From Labilibaculum sp. (GTDB lineage: Bacteria; Bacteroidota; Bacteroidia; Bacteroidales; Marinifilaceae): 9,242 nt of DNA. This document shows positions 5,759 to 9,242 of the stretch, piece after piece. Where the stretch lies: the NCBI GenBank assembly GCA_016743925.1, contig JADGFH010000192.1, positions 1 to 9,242 of the forward strand. Reading direction: 5' to 3'. Made by a program: the position numbers and the translations under genes. Under the pieces are notes generated by a model. The model searched no databases. It was not told where the DNA came from and saw only the letters and a program-made list of their open reading frames with translations. The first letter of the stretch is position 1. Each line of letters opens with the position of its first letter.

Positions 5759-7366
5759 ATGACTCAAACCCAAACACAAGGGAGTAAATCGTTTATACTA
5801 AGCATCACTTTAGTGGCTACACTAGGGGGATTGTTATTTGGTTACGATACTGCCGTTATTAATGGAGCGATTGAAGCTTTAAAAGTATTTTTTGTGACAC
5901 CATTAAAATCTGATAATGAGCTTGCATTACAAGTTTTAGGAGAATACAAGATTATCATTTCCCTTTGTTTTGTTGTAGTTTCCTTACTGGTTTCCAGCTT
6001 TATGTTTCGCATGTACGGAAAACAAAAGGGGATTATTTACAGTGCTTTAATTATTCTTGTAGGTGCTGTAATTTGGTATACTCAATTTTGGGTATCCGTA
6101 AACGAAATTTCTGAAAACACCTTAAATTCTATTAACGGTTTTACCATTTCTAGTGCTATTATTGGTTGTATTATTGGTGGATCTATTGGAGGATACGTAA
6201 GTCAGAATATTGGTAGAAAGCGTGGTTTAGTTTTAGCCGCAGTTCTATTTACAATTTCTGCAATTGGTTCTGCAATGCCCGAAATGATGAATTTTTTTGG
6301 TGCAAGTACCATTAGTGCATTTATCTTTTATCGTATTGTTGGTGGTATTGGGGTAGGTATTGCGTCTATGCTCTCGCCTATGTATATAGCCGAAATTGCT
6401 CCTGCAAACATTCGTGGAAAATTGGTTTCTGGAAATCAGTTTGCAATTGTATTTGGAATGTTGATCGTGTATTTTGTAAATTATTTTATTGCCTTAAGCG
6501 GTGATGATGCTTGGTTGAATGAAATTGGATGGAGATACATGTTTGCATCTGAGATGATCCCAGCAATATTCTTTTTAATAATGCTGTATTTTGTTCCTGA
6601 AACACCACGATATTTAATCATGCAATCGCGTGAGGAGGAAGCAAAAGGTCTATTGGATAAGATCGTTGGAAAAGGTGAAGCTCCTCAGCTAATGGCTAAT
6701 ATTAAGGAGTCCTTAAAAGAAAACAATTCTCCATGGTTAACTTTTGGAGGACTAATAATAGTAATAGGAGTATTATTGTCTGTATTTCAGCAATTTGTTG
6801 GTATTAATGCAGTCTTGTACTATGCATCTGAAATTTTCAGAAATATGGGAAATGATACAGATACCTCCTTATTACAAACTATTTTGGTTGGAGCAATCAA
6901 TTTGATATTTACAGTACTTGCCATCTTTACGGTAGATAAATTCGGTCGTAAACCATTAATGATTATTGGTGGTGTAGGTATGGCGATTTGTATGTTTGCA
7001 TTGGGAACAGCATTTTATTTAAATCAGTTAGGTTTGGTTGCACTTTTCGCCATGTTAGGATACGTTGCTTTTTTTGCGATGTCTTGGGGACCAGTAACTT
7101 GGGTCTTGCTCTCAGAAATATTCCCTAATTCAATTCGTAGTGCGATGTCATTGGCTGTAGCAGCTCAGTGGATTGCAAACATGATTGTGTCATGGACATT
7201 CCCAATGATGAATGACAATTCATGGCTAACAGGTATGTTCAATCATGGATTTTCATATTGGATTTACGGCGTGATGGGAATTTTGTCAGCAATATTTGTT
7301 TGGAAGATTGTCCCAGAAACCAAAGGGAGATCTCTGGAAGACATGGAAAAATTATGGAAAAAATAA
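5759..7366 (+). CDS. xylE: XylE-like D-xylose:H+ symporter (MFS sugar porter) with extra TM hairpin
   Basis: This inner-membrane Major Facilitator protein is very similar to E. coli XylE, which carries D-xylose in with a proton. The ATG at 5759 is preferred over a TTG at 5729, which lies inside the hairpin, because it places TM1 near the N-terminus as in XylE. Matching residues include D30 in LLFGYD (proton-coupling Asp), R192 in YRIVGG, Q227 in GNQFAI, Q344/Q345 and N350 in FQQFVGIN, W448 in GPVTWVLL and Q470/W471 in AAQW. Sugar-porter signatures PETPRYL (280-286), DKFGRKP (393-399) and PETKGRSLED (519-528) are intact. At 535 residues it is longer than XylE (491). About 66 extra residues sit between TM1 and TM2 (roughly 51-117), with two added hydrophobic segments (64-83 and 91-112) joined by a Lys/Arg-rich loop, so 14 helices are predicted. 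The sugar-site residues argue for xylose, as does the operon. How the insert affects transport is unknown. Confidence 0.93.
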   Translation: MTQTQTQGSKSFILSITLVATLGGLLFGYDTAVINGAIEALKVFFVTPLKSDNELALQVLGEYKIIISLCFVVVSLLVSSFMFRMYGKQKGIIYSALIILVGAVIWYTQFWVSVNEISENTLNSINGFTISSAIIGCIIGGSIGGYVSQNIGRKRGLVLAAVLFTISAIGSAMPEMMNFFGASTISAFIFYRIVGGIGVGIASMLSPMYIAEIAPANIRGKLVSGNQFAIVFGMLIVYFVNYFIALSGDDAWLNEIGWRYMFASEMIPAIFFLIMLYFVPETPRYLIMQSREEEAKGLLDKIVGKGEAPQLMANIKESLKENNSPWLTFGGLIIVIGVLLSVFQQFVGINAVLYYASEIFRNMGNDTDTSLLQTILVGAINLIFTVLAIFTVDKFGRKPLMIIGGVGMAICMFALGTAFYLNQLGLVALFAMLGYVAFFAMSWGPVTWVLLSEIFPNSIRSAMSLAVAAQWIANMIVSWTFPMMNDNSWLTGMFNHGFSYWIYGVMGILSAIFVWKIVPETKGRSLEDMEKLWKK

Positions 7367-7393
7367 GATTTTAAATAGTGACTATTGTGCTTA

Positions 7394-7452
7394 ATCCCTT
7401 ATCGACAATTAACAGACAAGTTGGTGGGTTTTATTGATTTAAGATAAGGGAT
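7394..7452 (+). other. Long-range hairpin in the 3' untranslated region of the xyl operon
   Basis: ATCCCTTATC (7394-7403) is perfectly complementary to GATAAGGGAT (7443-7452), enclosing a 39-nt region. The pairing can extend by two more base pairs past a single bulged A. It sits 27 nt after the xylE stop and only 5 nt before the base of the terminator stem. Together they would form a two-hairpin 3' end, either simply a stabilised 3' UTR or the body of a 3'-derived small RNA. No promoter matching TAnnTTTG was seen just upstream. Confidence 0.5.
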
Positions 7453-7457
7453 AATGT

Positions 7458-7488
7458 AAAGGATCGGCGGGGGCCGATCCTTTTTTTT
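7458..7488 (+). terminator. Intrinsic terminator of the xylBAE operon
   Basis: GGATCGGC (7461-7468) pairs perfectly with GCCGATCC (7473-7480) around a GGGG loop. The stem can extend by three A-T pairs, and eight T residues follow at 7481-7488. This is a strong Rho-independent terminator on the plus strand, and it separates the xylose operon from the mannosidase gene. Confidence 0.95.
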
Positions 7489-7507
7489 ATTCTTGTTTAT
7501 TATTCCA

Positions 7508-7538
7508 CTTGAGGATGTTGTTCTTTTACGTATATTTG
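7508..7538 (+). promoter_or_regulatory. Promoter of the GH92 gene
   Basis: CTTG (7508-7511) is followed after exactly 19 bp by TATATTTG (7531-7538). This matches the Bacteroidota primary-sigma consensus TTTG-N19-TAnnTTTG at all but one defined position. It lies after the operon terminator and about 80 nt before the GH92 ATG, so the mannosidase gene is an independent transcription unit with a leader of roughly 70 nt. No AGAAC element like that near the xyl promoters is present. Confidence 0.6.
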
Positions 7539-7617
7539 CTCCCATAATCTCCAAAAGCCAAATTTCCATATTGTTTCTGATCTTGTGAAAAATCAGAAAT
7601 TCAAACTATTATCGAAT

Positions 7618-9242
7618 ATGAGATTATTAGCCACCTGTTGGGCAATGATTTGTCTTTTTGCATGTAGTGAAAAGAATGTTGAAAGCGAAAACAAGCTTAC
7701 CAATTACGTTAACACATTTGTAGGAACCGACGGTCCTGGTAATACCTATCCTGGTGCAGTTTTACCATTTGGAATGGTACAGTTGAGTCCCGATAATGGT
7801 ATACCTGGATGGGATCGAATAGCCGGTTATTTTTGGCCCGATTCTACCATTGCAGGATTTAGCCACACACATTTAAGTGGAACAGGAGCGGGAGACATGT
7901 ACGATCTATTGCTAATGCCTATCAATAGTCGATTTACAGATAATTTGACTCCTGAAGGCGACTACCGTGCATATTCTAAATTTTCTCACGACAGAGAAGA
8001 AGCATCACCAGGATATTATAAAGTTGATTTGCTAAGTTCTGGTATTGTTGCCGAACTAACAACAACTAAACGTGTAGGATTTCATCGTTATACTTTTCCA
8101 AAAGATGAAAAATCTCAAATTATTTTGGATTTAGGTTTCAAAATGAATTGGGACAATCCTTATGCTACTGAAATTACGATTGAAAATGATTCTACCATTT
8201 CTGGATATCGCAAATCCAATGGATGGGCGAGAGATCAACATGTTTATTTTGTAGCTCAGTTTTCAAAAGCGTTTAGCGAAGCAGATTTATTCGAAGGCAA
8301 TTCGAATTTGAATCAGAAGAAAGTGAATGGGCCTAAAACAAAAATGATTGCTCATTTTAATACGAAAGAGAAGGAACAAATTTTAGTGAAAGTAGCCATG
8401 TCTTCTGCTTCGGTTGAAGGAGCAAAAAAGAATTTACAAGCAGAACTTTCTGATTGGAATTTTGACGCTACCGTAAAAAAAGCAGATCAAGAATGGAATG
8501 AATTGCTTTCACAAATTGAAGTAAGTGGATCGGAATATCAGAAAGAAGTATTCTATACAAATTTGTATCATTTGTATCTAACGCCATCTTTATTAAGCGA
8601 TGTGGATGGAATGCATAAAGGAGCAGATGGGAAGTATCACAAAGCAGAAGATTTTGATCGTTACGATACCTTTTCTTTGTGGGATACTTACCGCACAGCT
8701 CATCCACTGTATACCATTCTATGTCCAGATAAAGTAGAAGATTTTATTAAATCATTTTTAGCTCATTACGATGAAACAGGCTTGTTACCAGTTTGGTCTT
8801 TGGCTGGAAACGAAACCAATATGATGATTGGTTACCACGCAGTGCCAGTTGTTGTAGATGCTTATTTCAAAGGAATTGAAATGGATGCTGAGAAAGCATT
8901 TCGTGCTTGTAAGGAATCTGCGATGGAAAAGGGCAGAGAAATTGATGAATATATGAAATTGGGCTTTGTACCTACCGATGCAGAAGGAGAAAATTGGTCG
9001 GTTTCTAAAACATTGGAATATGCTTACGATGATTGGTGTATTGCCCGGTTTGCGAAAACCTTAAACAAAGAAGAAGATTACCAATATTTTTTAAAACGAG
9101 GAGAGAACTGGAAGAACTTGTACGATCCAAAATCTAATTTTTTCCGTCCAAAAGATGAACATGGGAAGTTTATCCCGAATTTTGTAGGAAAAGAGTATAC
9201 CAACTATTTTTGCGAAAGTAATGCTTGGCAGTATTTTTGGTA
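7618..9242 (+). CDS. GH92 alpha-mannosidase lipoprotein (partial, C-terminus missing)
   Basis: The frame is open for 541 complete codons from the ATG at 7618 to the window edge; family members are usually about 750 residues, so roughly a quarter is missing. The N-terminus (MRLLATCWAMICLFAC) is a lipoprotein signal with lipobox LFAC and lipidated Cys16, so the enzyme is exported and anchored in the envelope. GH92 features follow: VNTFVGTDGPGNTYPGAVLPFGMVQLSPD starts near residue 31 (key parts GNTYPGA and PFGMVQLSPD), then GFSHTHLSGTGAGD (80-93), DTFSLWDTYRTAHPL (about 351-365), LPVWSLAGNETNMMIGYHA (from about 391) and CESNAWQYFW (532-541). E533 in this last motif corresponds to the Glu regarded as catalytic acid in the family; the catalytic base Asp region lies beyond the window. 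GH92 enzymes are calcium-dependent inverting exo-mannosidases, often acting on alpha-1,2-linked mannose. Linkage specificity cannot be settled here. It has its own promoter and no clear link to xylose metabolism. Confidence 0.93.
   Translation, partial: MRLLATCWAMICLFACSEKNVESENKLTNYVNTFVGTDGPGNTYPGAVLPFGMVQLSPDNGIPGWDRIAGYFWPDSTIAGFSHTHLSGTGAGDMYDLLLMPINSRFTDNLTPEGDYRAYSKFSHDREEASPGYYKVDLLSSGIVAELTTTKRVGFHRYTFPKDEKSQIILDLGFKMNWDNPYATEITIENDSTISGYRKSNGWARDQHVYFVAQFSKAFSEADLFEGNSNLNQKKVNGPKTKMIAHFNTKEKEQILVKVAMSSASVEGAKKNLQAELSDWNFDATVKKADQEWNELLSQIEVSGSEYQKEVFYTNLYHLYLTPSLLSDVDGMHKGADGKYHKAEDFDRYDTFSLWDTYRTAHPLYTILCPDKVEDFIKSFLAHYDETGLLPVWSLAGNETNMMIGYHAVPVVVDAYFKGIEMDAEKAFRACKESAMEKGREIDEYMKLGFVPTDAEGENWSVSKTLEYAYDDWCIARFAKTLNKEEDYQYFLKRGENWKNLYDPKSNFFRPKDEHGKFIPNFVGKEYTNYFCESNAWQYFW

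Noticed and set aside
7491..7617. Possible small gene between the terminator and the GH92 gene
   Set aside because: No plausible start with a protein-like reading frame was seen; the stretch is explained by a promoter and an untranslated leader.
1..9242. Mobile element, CRISPR array, tRNA or rRNA
   Set aside because: No transposase-like frame, long terminal inverted repeats, regularly spaced repeats or cloverleaf-like sequence was recognised on either strand.

Overview
The window reads as chromosome from a low-GC member of the Bacteroidota. The signs are two lipoproteins with Cys-ending signal peptides, Bacteroidota-type promoter elements (TAnnTTTG) ahead of several genes, start codons preceded by A-rich DNA rather than a Shine-Dalgarno sequence, and a family GH92 mannosidase. 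Marine or gut anaerobes of the Marinilabiliales type would fit, but the genus cannot be fixed from this sequence alone.

Layout. On the minus strand, 1-1641 holds a PD40 beta-propeller lipoprotein followed 36 bp later by a YbjT-like NAD(P)-binding protein that runs off the left edge. On the plus strand, 1765-7366 is a compact D-xylose module: a GntR-type regulator with a LacI-like sensor domain, xylulokinase (xylB), class II xylose isomerase (xylA) and a XylE-like xylose:H+ symporter. A strong intrinsic terminator at 7458-7488 closes it. A separate plus-strand unit with its own promoter then encodes a GH92 alpha-mannosidase lipoprotein, cut off by the right edge.

How it works together. The symporter brings xylose across the inner membrane, XylA converts it to xylulose, and XylB phosphorylates it to xylulose 5-phosphate for the pentose phosphate pathway. 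The regulator gene and xylB each have a near-identical 13-nt promoter block followed at once by a shared CAGAAYAGAACA element. This suggests that the regulator controls both the operon and itself.

Most of the window is well-known metabolism. The oddest item is the symporter. It carries about 66 extra residues between transmembrane helices 1 and 2, with two extra hydrophobic segments. The insert aligns without gaps to the adjacent TM2-TM3 hairpin, so it looks like an internal duplication giving a predicted 14-helix XylE. No mobile element, CRISPR array, rRNA or tRNA was seen, and no gene-free stretch exceeds about 250 bases.
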